The notes beneath the pieces are model-generated. The model ran no database searches. It worked only from the letters and a program-made list of their open reading frames with translations, and was not told the origin of the DNA. From Streptomyces vilmorinianum (GTDB lineage: Bacteria > Actinomycetota > Actinomycetes > Streptomycetales > Streptomycetaceae): a stretch of DNA of 64,000 nt. Shown here in pieces: positions 42,147-49,487 of the stretch (positions within the stretch are counted from its first letter, which is position 1; the number at the start of each line of letters is the position of its first letter). A program made the position numbers and the translations under genes. Location of the stretch: assembly GCF_005517195.1 (NCBI RefSeq), contig NZ_CP040244.1, forward strand, positions 1,630,001 through 1,694,000, in the 5' to 3' direction.

Positions 42147-42190
42147 CCGCGCCGGCCCTAGCGGTGACCCGCGCCGGCCCTAGCGGTGAC
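42147..42190. repeat. Two perfect tandem 22-bp repeats
   Basis: The 22-bp unit (42147-42168) containing CCGCGCCGGCCCTAGCGG is repeated exactly at 42169-42190. The second copy contains the stop codon of the coiled-coil gene. A recent duplication at the end of that gene is the simplest reading. Confidence 0.9.
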
Positions 42191-43553
42191 CCGCGCCCCC
42201 GCCCCGCTCCTCCCGGATCAGCTCGACGACGTGGGCGGCGGTGGCGCGGATGGCCTCCAGCTCGGTGAGGAAGTGCCAGTAGTCGGGGTGGCGTCCGCTG
42301 TCGAGGGCCGCGATCGCCCGGTCGAGCCGTCCGACCGCGTCGTCCAGGGGGCGGGCATGGCGGGGGTCGGGCGTGTGGCGGCCCGCCATCGCCAGACGCT
42401 GGGCGTCCCGGATCGCGAAGCGGGCGCGGTCGATCTCCGCCTTCGGGTCCTTGGCGACGGCGTCGAGCCGGCGGAGCCGGTCGCCGGCGGCGGACACGGC
42501 CTCGTCGGTGGAGTTGAGCAGGGCGCGGGCGGTGGCGAGGAGGCTGGTGGCATCGGGCCAGCGCTGCTCTTCGCGGGCCTTCGCGGCCTCCTTGAGCTTC
42601 TCCTCGGCCTGGCGGACGTTGTCGGCGGCGGTCGCGGGGACGTACTGCAGATCCTGCCAGCAGGCGGCGGAGAAGCGGCGGCGGAGTTCGGACAGGACCG
42701 GCTCGACCGCGCCGGCCCGGGTGGTGAGCGCCTCGGCGCGGGTACGGAGGGAGACCAGGCGCCTGTCGGTCTCGGCGGCGCGCTCGGGAAGCCGCTCGGC
42801 CTCGGTGCGAACGGCCTCGGCCTCGCGCAGGACCTGGTCGGCGCGCTGGAGGGTCTCGGCGACGCCGTGACGTCCGGCGCCTTCGTTGAGCCGGGTGAGC
42901 TCGGGCCCGAGCGCGGCGAGCCGCGCGGCGAGATCATCCGCCCGCAGCCCGGACTGCCTGACCGTGTCGAGAGCGGTGCTCGCGTTCCGGAGCGCCTGTC
43001 GCGCCCGCTCGACGGCGGGCGCGAGCCGGGCGAGCTGCGTCTCGGCCTTGTCGAGGAGCGGCCCGAGCCCCTCCCCGAACCGGTCCAGCTCACCCTTGAC
43101 CCGTACGAGCTCGTCCTTGGCCCGCGTCAGCTCGGCGCGGGCGCGGCCTGCGGTGGCCGCGTCCAGCTCGTCCCGGTCGAGATCGTGCGCGTCGACGGCG
43201 GTGATGTACGCGTGGCTGACCTCGTCGATCCGCTGCCCGAGGGCCGCGAACCCGTCGACGGCGCGGCGGGCGCCCGGCGAGCTGTCGACGGCCGTGATCG
43301 TCTCGATGGAGATCCGCAGATCGCGCTGGGCGGTGTCCAGCTCGTAGAAGGCGGCGGCCGCCTCGTCCTTGGCGGCCTGCGCCTCGGCCCGCTGACTCTC
43401 GCCGCGCCCACCGAACCAGCGTCTGGTGCCACCGCCGGCGAAGGCGCCGGGAAGGAGGGCGACGGCGAGCAGCGGAAGCATGAGCGCGACCCGCCCGACC
43501 CCTGCCCCCGTCGCGGCGCTCGTGGAACTGCCCCTCGCGTGAGTCGCCGCCAC
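42180..43553 (-). CDS. Membrane-anchored coiled-coil protein, function unknown
   Basis: The protein (457 residues from the GTG at 43553) has one hydrophobic helix near residues 20-40 (VALMLPLLAVALLPGAFAGG). Then follows a long helical region rich in Ala, Glu, Arg and Leu with heptad-like spacing (about 55-420), and a charged C-terminus. It does not match an enzyme family I recognise; it resembles TPM-associated or septation-like structural proteins only in composition. The GTG at 43553 is preceded by GAGAGGGAC; a GTG at 43625 would add 24 residues. It is isolated between the phosphatase and a DUF4097 gene. Confidence 0.75.
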   Translation of the reverse strand: MAATHARGSSTSAATGAGVGRVALMLPLLAVALLPGAFAGGGTRRWFGGRGESQRAEAQAAKDEAAAAFYELDTAQRDLRISIETITAVDSSPGARRAVDGFAALGQRIDEVSHAYITAVDAHDLDRDELDAATAGRARAELTRAKDELVRVKGELDRFGEGLGPLLDKAETQLARLAPAVERARQALRNASTALDTVRQSGLRADDLAARLAALGPELTRLNEGAGRHGVAETLQRADQVLREAEAVRTEAERLPERAAETDRRLVSLRTRAEALTTRAGAVEPVLSELRRRFSAACWQDLQYVPATAADNVRQAEEKLKEAAKAREEQRWPDATSLLATARALLNSTDEAVSAAGDRLRRLDAVAKDPKAEIDRARFAIRDAQRLAMAGRHTPDPRHARPLDDAVGRLDRAIAALDSGRHPDYWHFLTELEAIRATAAHVVELIREERGGGAGHR

Positions 43554-43634
43554 GTCCCTCTCCCGTGCTGTGTCCGCCCGCCCTGCCCGGTCCGGTTCAT
43601 TCTCCCACCAGGTAAGGACGAACACACGGGCCGA

Positions 43635-44408
43635 TCAGTTCGCGCTGCGCACGACGACTTCCCCGTTGTCACTGCGCGCGGTCACGACATGCGCGCTGCC
43701 CTTCCGCGTCGGCACGTCGATCCGGACGCTGCCGTTGTCGCTGCGCCCGTCGACGTCGTAGGAGGCCGAGCCCGTGGGCAGGGCGATGTCGATCTCCCCG
43801 TTGTCGCTGACGGCCTCCACGCGCGCGGGCACGGCGCTCAGCGCGAGCCGTACGGCCCCGTTGTCGGACCGCGCGACGACCTGCCCGGACGTGGTGCCAC
43901 CCTCCACGACGACCTCCCCGTTGCCACTGCTCAGATCGAGCGCGCCGGAGGCGTTGCGCACGATGACCTCACCGTTGTCGGCCGTGATCTTCAGGGCGGT
44001 GTCGAACCCGTCGGCGGTGACCTTCCCGTTGTCGTCCTCGACGGTGACGGCGACCCCGCGCGGCACCTGGATCCGGTGAACGGAGTCGCAGTCACTGGCA
44101 ACGCCGTCGCACTCCACCCGCAGCGTCAGCCGCCCACCCTCCATCCGCCAGTCGGCCTCGGGCCCATTCCCCATGAACACCCACCCCTCGACCTGCCGGC
44201 TGACGCGCACGTCCTTGATGTCGGCGGGCACGATCTCCAGCTCGGAGTTGTCGGAGTCGACGGTGAGCGTCCCCGCGGAGAAGGCAAAGCTCTTCTCCTC
44301 CACGGGCGCCCCCGCGGCATCCGTGCTCCCACACCCACCGACCCCGAGCACGACGACGACGGCCCCACCGGCGGCGAGGAGCGTGCGGATACGACGACGA
44401 GCGACCAT
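43635..44408 (-). CDS. DUF4097-type beta-helix lipoprotein
   Basis: The 257-residue protein has a lipobox signal (VLGVGGC) and then repeats rich in S/A-D-N-G-x-V/I, about every 15-25 residues: VDSDNSELEIV, EDDNGKVTAD, TADNGEVIVRN, SGNGEVVVEGG, RSDNGAVRLA, VSDNGEIDIAL, RSDNGSVRIDV and ARSDNGEVVV. This is the DUF4097/DUF2807-like adhesin fold, a right-handed beta-solenoid. Its role at the cell surface is unknown. The ATG at 44408 or the TTG at 44417 are possible starts. It precedes the tRNA-Val gene on the opposite strand. Confidence 0.85.
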   Translation of the reverse strand: MVARRRIRTLLAAGGAVVVVLGVGGCGSTDAAGAPVEEKSFAFSAGTLTVDSDNSELEIVPADIKDVRVSRQVEGWVFMGNGPEADWRMEGGRLTLRVECDGVASDCDSVHRIQVPRGVAVTVEDDNGKVTADGFDTALKITADNGEVIVRNASGALDLSSGNGEVVVEGGTTSGQVVARSDNGAVRLALSAVPARVEAVSDNGEIDIALPTGSASYDVDGRSDNGSVRIDVPTRKGSAHVVTARSDNGEVVVRSAN

Positions 44409-44573
44409 GACCTTCAAACCCCCAGGTAACGCGCTGACTGTCCCGCCACGCTACAAACCCACCCCACCCCTGCCGATCCGGCGACCCACCGTCCCGTGGT
44501 GGGGCTACCCCCCGGCCCCGCATCGGTTTGCGGGACCCACCCATGGGCCATGTACGCTGTTGCCTCATTCCAC

Positions 44574-44648
44574 GGGTGCGTAGCTCAGGGGTAGAGCGCT
44601 GCTCTTACAAAGCAGATGTCGGCGGTTCGAAACCGTCCGCGCCCACCA
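44574..44648 (+). tRNA. tRNA-Val (anticodon UAC)
   Basis: The 75-nt gene folds as a full cloverleaf: acceptor GGGTGCG with CGCGCCC, D-arm GCTC-AGGGGTA-GAGC, and anticodon stem CTGCT-AGCAG with loop CTTACAA (anticodon TAC). The T-arm is GGCGG-TTCGAAA-CCGTC with one G-U pair, and the CCA end is encoded. It is at the left edge of a region of gene remnants, which is typical of sites where mobile elements integrate. Confidence 0.97.
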
Positions 44649-44663
44649 GCAGGTAGCACGGCA

Positions 44664-44704
44664 AAGGCCCAGGTCACCGGTATCGAACCGGAACCCTGGG
44701 CCTT
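44664..44704 (+). terminator. Two-stem hairpin after tRNA-Val
   Basis: An outer stem AAGGCCCAGG/CCTGGGCCTT (44664-44673, 44695-44704) encloses an inner stem CCGGT/ACCGG, and is followed by GTTCGT. It is 15 bp from the tRNA end, so it may end tRNA transcription or mark the end of an integrated element. Confidence 0.75.
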
Positions 44705-44784
44705 GTTCGTTCCTCAGCCGGGGAGGCGGGGGAGAGGCGTCGTGCCAGTTACGTGCCAGATGCGTCGCCGGGCTCCGCTGGGGT

Positions 44785-45082
44785 CGGCCGGCTCCTGGAT
44801 GACGGGGTCCACAAGAACACGCCCTGTGGCATCGACGCCCTGGTGTTCCGGTGCATGCCCTCGGGCGGCATCGAGCGAACACGGGACGAGTCGACGGCGG
44901 TGGACTGGCTTACGCCCGCAGAGGTCGAAGAGCGGATGGCCGAGGTCTACGCGGTACGGCTGCTTGTGACGGCGAAGGCCGGGACGGTCTATGACCTGGA
45001 TCAGGTGCGCATGCGGCCTGGCATGTTCGCTCGGGGCGAGTCGCTGCTAGAGGTGCAGGCCATCCTGTATGGGTACGGGTAG
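44785..45082 (+). pseudogene. NUDIX hydrolase C-terminal remnant
   Basis: The open frame resembles the C-terminal half of a NUDIX protein: GIDALVFRCMPSGGIERT, then VDWLTPAEVEERMAEVYAVRLL. The catalytic Nudix box (GX5EX7REUXEEXGU) and the first half are missing. The 5' part of the frame (44753-44785) has no homology. It is a remnant next to the tRNA. Confidence 0.7.
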
Positions 45083-45237
45083 CGTCCGAGATCTACGGGC
45101 CGCAGCCTGTGACGGACTTCGAGCACAGCGGACCGTTCGCCGAGTGAGGTTTTCTCAACGAAATGATCTCGTGAGGTGACACGTCCCAGGGATCCCGCGA
45201 GCCGCACGGTCGAAGCCGTTACCGAGGAGGACTTCTG

Positions 45238-45801
45238 ATGCGCAGCGTGACCTATTCGATGAACGTCTCACTTGACGGCTACATCGTCGGGCCGGACGGC
45301 GACTTCGACTGGACGGCGCCCGACGAGGAGGTCTTTCGCTTCTGGATCGACGAGATTCGAGAGGTCGGCGTCCACCTTTTGGGACGACGGCTGTACGAGA
45401 CGATGCTGTACTGGGAGACCGCCGACCAGGATCCGTCACTCGACGACTCCACGCTCGAGTGGGCCGCTCTCTGGAATCCGCTCCCAAAGGTCGTGTTCTC
45501 CACCACGCTGTCGGCTGTGCAGGGCAACGCCCGCCTGGCCTCCGGCGGCCTTGCGGAGGAGATCGAGCGGTTGCGAGCCGAGCCGGGGGAGGGCGACATC
45601 GCGATCGGTGGCGCGACCCTCGCCGCCGAGGCGGCCGCGTTGGGTCTCATCGACGAGTACCGGGCCATGGTCTACCCGGTGCTGGTTGGCGGTGGCATTT
45701 CGTTCTTTCCCCAACGCGAGCGCCGGGTGGATCTCGAACTCGTCGAGACCCGCACCTTCAGCTCGAGATTCGTCTACCTCCGCTACCGCGTGGCGCGTTA
45801 G
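45238..45801 (+). CDS. Dihydrofolate reductase-like (RibD C-terminal) family protein
   Basis: The 187-residue protein starts MRSVTYSMNVSLDGYIVGPDG, the family pattern, with GAGGAGG upstream of the ATG. NADPH-binding elements VHLLGRRLYETML and IAIGGATLAAEAA are seen, followed by YPVLVGGGISFF. These proteins are common in accessory regions and are sometimes linked to methotrexate or trimethoprim tolerance, but no activity can be claimed. It looks intact and sits between two remnants. Confidence 0.88.
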   Translation: MRSVTYSMNVSLDGYIVGPDGDFDWTAPDEEVFRFWIDEIREVGVHLLGRRLYETMLYWETADQDPSLDDSTLEWAALWNPLPKVVFSTTLSAVQGNARLASGGLAEEIERLRAEPGEGDIAIGGATLAAEAAALGLIDEYRAMVYPVLVGGGISFFPQRERRVDLELVETRTFSSRFVYLRYRVAR

Positions 45802-45819
45802 CCGGCTCGTCCGCCGAGC

Positions 45820-46230
45820 CCTAGGAAGAACGGGCCAGTCGACACCGACCGGCTCGCCCCGAAGGTGCGGGTCATGTCGTTGCAGCAGCAGGCGCACGGT
45901 GCCAGCCTCATCGGCGACCGCGCCGCCGTCGACCACCTCATCGACACTGCCGACGGGCTCCTCTGCCGGGTCGACGACGACCTCCCTTGGGGCAACGCGT
46001 GCCGCCGCACCCAGGGTTACCTCGAAGTGCAGAGGGCCACCTGCTACGGGCGCCTCGGGCTCGGCGTGGAGGCCGGCGCTCTGTGGCCTCAGGTCCTCGA
46101 TACCGTCCCGCCGACCGCGCGCCGTGACCGCGGGGTGTACATGGCGCGGCACGCCACGGCTGGGATCGCGCGGGCGGTGGCCGAGATCGCAGTGGAAACC
46201 CGGTCGGCCCGGATGCGGCGGGAGTTGGGC
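45820..46230 (+). pseudogene. C-terminal remnant of an XRE/TPR-type regulator
   Basis: The translated segment SLQQQAHGASLIGDR, LPWGNACRRTQGYLEVQRA, CYGRLGLGVEAGALWPQVL and TARRDRGVYMARHATAG matches the ligand-binding TPR half of streptomycete XRE-family regulators. The helix-turn-helix half is missing, and the end runs into an unrelated fragment near 46229. No start codon or ribosome-binding site fits the truncated frame. Confidence 0.72.
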
Positions 46231-46381
46231 ACCCCATGCGGACCTCGACCTGCGGATGGACCACCTGCGGGCGACCATCACCACGCACGACGCTGGATTT
46301 CGGCTGACCGAAGCGGACTTCGACCTCGCGCATCGGATCGATGCGATCGTGGCTGCGCACCAGGAGCTTCCGCTCGACTGA
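46229..46381 (+). pseudogene. C-terminal remnant of a pterin-4a-carbinolamine dehydratase-like protein
   Basis: In the frame one base off from the XRE remnant, the last 50 residues read HADLDLRMDHLRATITTHD, then LTEADFDLAHRIDAIVA, the C-terminal pattern of PCD (DCoH). The N-terminal two-thirds with the catalytic His cluster is absent. The stop codon is at 46379-46381. It is joined end to end with the regulator remnant. Confidence 0.65.
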
Positions 46382-46907
46382 CCCCGGACATGACGCAGCC
46401 GCCCTTCTGCCCGAAGGCGAGAGGGGGCGCGATGCAGCAGCGACGAGGCGGTCCTTCGGCGGGCCAGGCGCCGGGGCGATGCCGCGCTGGGCAGTTGAAC
46501 ACGGCGGGCGGCCTTGGAGCGCTGCAGGCTGTCCCCGTGGGGCAGTTTGCCCATCAGCGCCGTTGGTTCCGGCCCGGCGGGAGTGACCGGTACACACAGC
46601 AGAGCCCGGCGGCATTGCCATGCCACCGGGCTCTGGGAAGACGGTAGGGGAGGCGAGCTCGTGCCGGCCACGGGGGCATATGTTCGCCCCGTCGCCTGAT
46701 CGTGTCGGGTCGGCATTACGCAGGCCCCGAAGTTCCGGCAGTTCGAGTACGGGCGCGCCCCGTTGCCCCCGGCAGACGACGTGAACCTGGTCGGCGCCCA
46801 CCGTGTCGTCTCCACTGTTCGCGTCCCGTGAGTCGTGCGTGTTGACTGCGTGGGCGCTTGGGGGGACGCGCCCGAGGCTGAGGTGGCCGGGGGCGAGATG
46901 ACGCCCT
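46382..46907. other. Intergenic region without an identified gene
   Basis: These 526 bp contain open frames on both strands but nothing I recognise as a protein family. There is one hairpin (46601-46634). The base composition is lower in GC than neighbouring Streptomyces genes, as expected for a remnant region. Confidence 0.5.
46601..46634. terminator. Bidirectional-looking hairpin in the remnant region
   Basis: AGAGCCCGGCGGCA (46601-46614) pairs with TGCCACCGGGCTCT (46621-46634) with one mismatch and a 6-nt loop. It may have been the terminator of a lost gene. Confidence 0.65.
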
Positions 46908-46927
46908 AGCGGTATGTCGAGAGCAGG

Positions 46928-47383
46928 TTGACGCAGTATCAGGAGTGGTACGACCGCAAGGCCACCAAGATGAAGGCCATGCATCTGCGCATGCGGACCC
47001 TCTCCGTCGTCGGCGGTGCGCTCGTGCCCGTGGGCGTCAATCTCGATCTCGGGTTCGCGAAGATGACCGCCACCGTGCTCAGTCTGATCGTGGTGGCGTC
47101 GGTGTCGCTGGAGAGCGTGTACCGGTACCGCGAGCAGTGGAAGAACTACCGGTCCACCGAGCAGCTGCTCGGGCACGAGCGGGTGTACTTCGCCGCCAAG
47201 GTCGGGCCGTACCACAACCTCTCGGAGCGCGACTGCTTCACGACGTTAGTCGCCAGGGTCGAGAAGGCCATCGCCAACGAGAACTCGGCGACGCTCAACG
47301 TCATGACCCTCGGTGGGCAGGTCAACGCCGACGTCCAGCAGCACGGGATCCCCGCCGCGCGGCGGGAGGCGGAGGGGAGTTGA
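46928..47383 (+). CDS. DUF4231-like membrane protein, 5' end possibly lost
   Basis: The 151-residue frame opens with TQYQEWYDRKATKMK and has two hydrophobic helices (about 22-58), then RYREQWKNYRSTEQLLGHER and AIANENSATLNVMTL. It resembles DUF4231/SLATT-like proteins, some of which act with nucleotide-sensing immunity effectors. Homology begins upstream, at a YVESRL-like segment, and a stop codon at 46907 lies just before; the only start is a TTG at 46928. The gene may be intact with a weak start or be truncated. Confidence 0.65.
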   Translation: MTQYQEWYDRKATKMKAMHLRMRTLSVVGGALVPVGVNLDLGFAKMTATVLSLIVVASVSLESVYRYREQWKNYRSTEQLLGHERVYFAAKVGPYHNLSERDCFTTLVARVEKAIANENSATLNVMTLGGQVNADVQQHGIPAARREAEGS

Positions 47384-47860
47384 CCCTCCGGATCGCCGTG
47401 CTGGGATCCACCACGCCCTACCCCAGGCCCGGGAATCACTGTTCCGGGTATCTGGCCGACACACCGCCGCCGCCGAGATCGACGCCGTGTGGATCTCGCA
47501 TCTTCACGCCGACCACTGTGCCGATCTGCTGGCCGCTTATTACGGGCTGTTGTACGCCCGCCGACGTCGTCAGTGACGCCCCGCTCCCGCCGTACGGGCC
47601 GCCCGGGATCGCCGACCGGCTCGCCGATCGCGTACTCGGGGGACTTCGAGCCGTGCCCCGCGCTCACCGAACTAGCCCGGGGGTGCGAGCTGTTCGTCTG
47701 TGAGGCCGATGGCGAGGGGCCTGGACGCCTCTCCGCCGAGCAGGCCGGGCGGGCCGCCGCCGAGGCCGGGGTGAGCCGGAGCAGGCCGTATGGAGCGCCC
47801 CCGAGGTCTTCATGGGCGAGGTCGCGTACGCGGCTCCCGGCAGTGTCTTCGCCGTCACGC
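47380..47860 (+). pseudogene. Decayed metallo-beta-lactamase-fold hydrolase
   Basis: Pieces in three frames give an MBL fold: LRIAVLGSTTPYPRPGNHCSGYL (as LGSTTPYPRPGNHCSGYL), then DAVWISHLHADHCADLL with the HxHxDH metal motif. Further pieces are PLPPYGPPGIADRL and YSGDFEPCPALTELA with a late acidic segment. At least three frameshifts or deletions are needed, and the total is about 160 codons against about 250 for an intact protein. It overlaps the DUF4231 stop by 4 bp. Confidence 0.75.
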
Positions 47861-48613
47861 GTCGAAGTCGTACTCCAGGACGTACGACGCCGAGTCCAGC
47901 GTCATCTCGTTGAGCTCCACCGCAACTCCCTTTCCCGTGAAGGCCGTACGGCCGATCAGGATCACCGGCGTGCCGAACTCCAGGGCGAGTCGGTCCGATT
48001 CGTCCGCCGTCGGCATGCGGCAGCGGATCTCCTCGCGGAAGTGGACCGGCTGGTGGCCGAGTTCGGCCAGGCGGGCGTAGGTGCCGCCCGGGCCCGTGTC
48101 GGGAGCCGTGATCGGTGTGCCCTGGGTGAGGCTCGCCGGGAGGTACGAGATGGAGAGCAGGACCGGCTTGTCGTCCAGGACGAAGCGGCGGCTGCGGACG
48201 CAGACCGTGGAGTCGGCCGGCAGGCCCAGCGCCGCGGCGACCCGCGGGCTCGCCGCGGCCTCGTCGACCTTGATCTGGTCCACCTCCAGCGCGCGGTCCT
48301 CGATGTCCGCCGACCAGACCGAGCGGCCCGTGCCCCAGTGGTCCCGCGCGAGCCGCGGGATGCCGCGCCGGCGCAGCGGGCGGAAGGTGCGGACGAAGAC
48401 CCCGGCGCCCTTGCGGGCCTCCGCGAGGCCCTCGTTGCGCAGCACGGACAGGGCCTGGCGGGCCGTCATCCGGGCCACCTCGTAGGTGGTCATCAGATCG
48501 TTCTCGCCGGGGAGCCGGTCGCCGGGGGCGAAGGCGCCTGACTGGATGGCGGTTCTCAACTCGTCGGCGATGCGCTGGTACTTGGGCCGACGACCGCTGT
48601 CCTGGTCAGTCAT
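47855..48613 (-). CDS. GntR/HutC-family regulator with UTRA domain
   Basis: The 252-residue protein has a winged helix-turn-helix (about 10-75: YQRIADELRTAIQSG, DRLPGENDLMTTYEV, ARMTARQALSVLRNEGL) and a UTRA ligand-binding domain (about 95-245, ending VLEYDFDA). UTRA domains bind sugars, amino acids or related small molecules. It starts 203 bp from the divergent small gene at 48816. Two ATCTCTAGAGAT palindromes in that gap are its likely operators. Confidence 0.92.
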   Translation of the reverse strand: MTDQDSGRRPKYQRIADELRTAIQSGAFAPGDRLPGENDLMTTYEVARMTARQALSVLRNEGLAEARKGAGVFVRTFRPLRRRGIPRLARDHWGTGRSVWSADIEDRALEVDQIKVDEAAASPRVAAALGLPADSTVCVRSRRFVLDDKPVLLSISYLPASLTQGTPITAPDTGPGGTYARLAELGHQPVHFREEIRCRMPTADESDRLALEFGTPVILIGRTAFTGKGVAVELNEMTLDSASYVLEYDFDA

Positions 48614-48718
48614 GGGTGGACCACTCCCTTCCGTCTGCGGGACACCCTACGGCGCCGTTCTCCGTGGTGGGGTACGTGTGTGCGCCGACCCGAGCGGTCG
48701 ATCCGTCCATCGGGGGAC

Positions 48719-48780
48719 ATCTCTAGAGATACGTTGACAGGGAGGGGTCTTCGGGTGTCTCTGGGTGTATCTCTAGAGAT
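48719..48780. promoter_or_regulatory. Two perfect 12-bp ATCTCTAGAGAT operator-like palindromes
   Basis: Perfect copies are at 48719-48730 and 48769-48780, with centres exactly 50 bp apart. A -35-like TTGACA (48734-48739) lies between them, so a repressor could loop or block transcription of the small gene at 48816. GntR/UTRA regulators commonly use such TCTAGA-centred sites; the assignment to the adjacent GntR is inferred. Confidence 0.75.
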
Positions 48781-48815
48781 CTGCGACTCAGGGGATTCCG
48801 GGACGGAGGGGATTC

Positions 48816-49046
48816 GTGCAGCCACTGCCCGAGGTCGGTGACCTCGTACGCGATACCGCCACCGGGCGGGTCGGCTTCTACGTGGACAGCGTCGCCGGCC
48901 GGTTTCTGATCCGGCCCGTCAACGGCGGCGTCGGCGGCGAGTGGGAGGCCGAGCCCGGAGACGTACAGCTGGCCACCCCGATGAGAGAGCTGCGGGCGCG
49001 CGCCGCGGAGATCAACGCCCGGAGCCGGAGAAGCCTGGGGACCTGA
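48816..49046 (+). CDS. Small conserved streptomycete protein, function unknown
   Basis: The 76-residue protein (GTG start) has PEVGDLVRDTATGRVGFYV, then IRPVNGGVGGEWEAEPGDV and a helical Arg/Ala C-terminus. Similar small proteins are found near XRE or GntR regulators in Streptomyces accessory regions. The N-terminal half looks like an SH3-type barrel (my inference). It is downstream of the two palindromes and probably controlled by the GntR protein. Confidence 0.75.
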   Translation: MQPLPEVGDLVRDTATGRVGFYVDSVAGRFLIRPVNGGVGGEWEAEPGDVQLATPMRELRARAAEINARSRRSLGT

Positions 49047-49136
49047 GATCGCCGGCGGCCCCGCGCCGGAATCTCGGCCCGGTGACTGGAGGTCGGCCCC
49101 GCTGGTGCCCGGGGCCTGGGTGTCGGCGGCCCTGCG

Positions 49137-49205
49137 CGGCCAGGAGCCTGGCGCCGGGACCTGGCGCCGGGACCCCCGACGCCGGGACCCGGACGCCGGG
49201 CACCT
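49137..49205. repeat. Short GGCGCCGGGACC-type tandem repeats
   Basis: The units GGCGCCGGGACCT, GGCGCCGGGACCC, GACGCCGGGACCC and GACGCCGGGCACCT follow each other with a period of about 13-15 bp. They fill part of the 192-bp gap between the small gene and DUF2277. Confidence 0.75.
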
Positions 49206-49238
49206 GGCGTTGTCAGTGGCGCGCGCCACACTGGAGGC

Positions 49239-49487
49239 ATGTGCCGCAGCATCAAGACCCTCCGACCGCCCGCCCTGCCCTACGAGGCCACCGAGGACGA
49301 CATCCGCGCCGCCGCGCTGCAGTACGTCCGCAAGGTCTCCGGGTTCCACCGGCCCGCCGCGCACAACCGCGAGGTGTTCGACCAGGCCGTGGACGAGATC
49401 GCCGCGGCGACCGCGCGGCTGCTCGACGGCCTCGAGGTGCGCGGGCTCAAGAAGCCGGAGCGGGAGCCGCAGCCGGACGCCGTATGA
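49239..49487 (+). CDS. DUF2277 family protein
   Basis: The 82-residue protein matches DUF2277 over its length: MCRSIKTLRPPALPYEATE, then DDIRAAALQYVRKVSGFHRP and VDEIAAATARLLDGLEVRG. The function is unknown. It has the conserved N-terminal Cys-Arg. Its end overlaps the convergent DedA gene by 41 bp. Confidence 0.85.
   Translation: MCRSIKTLRPPALPYEATEDDIRAAALQYVRKVSGFHRPAAHNREVFDQAVDEIAAATARLLDGLEVRGLKKPEREPQPDAV

Noticed and set aside
44565..44882. Minus-strand peptide ending WARTVSNRRHLLCKSS...
   Set aside because: This is the antisense translation of the tRNA-Val gene, a common false prediction.
46436..46815. Minus-strand open frame in the remnant region
   Set aside because: No family recognised, no ribosome-binding site, and it crosses a terminator-like hairpin.
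44418..49100. A complete integrative element
   Set aside because: No integrase, recombinase or transfer gene, and no repeated attachment site were found; only remnants are present.
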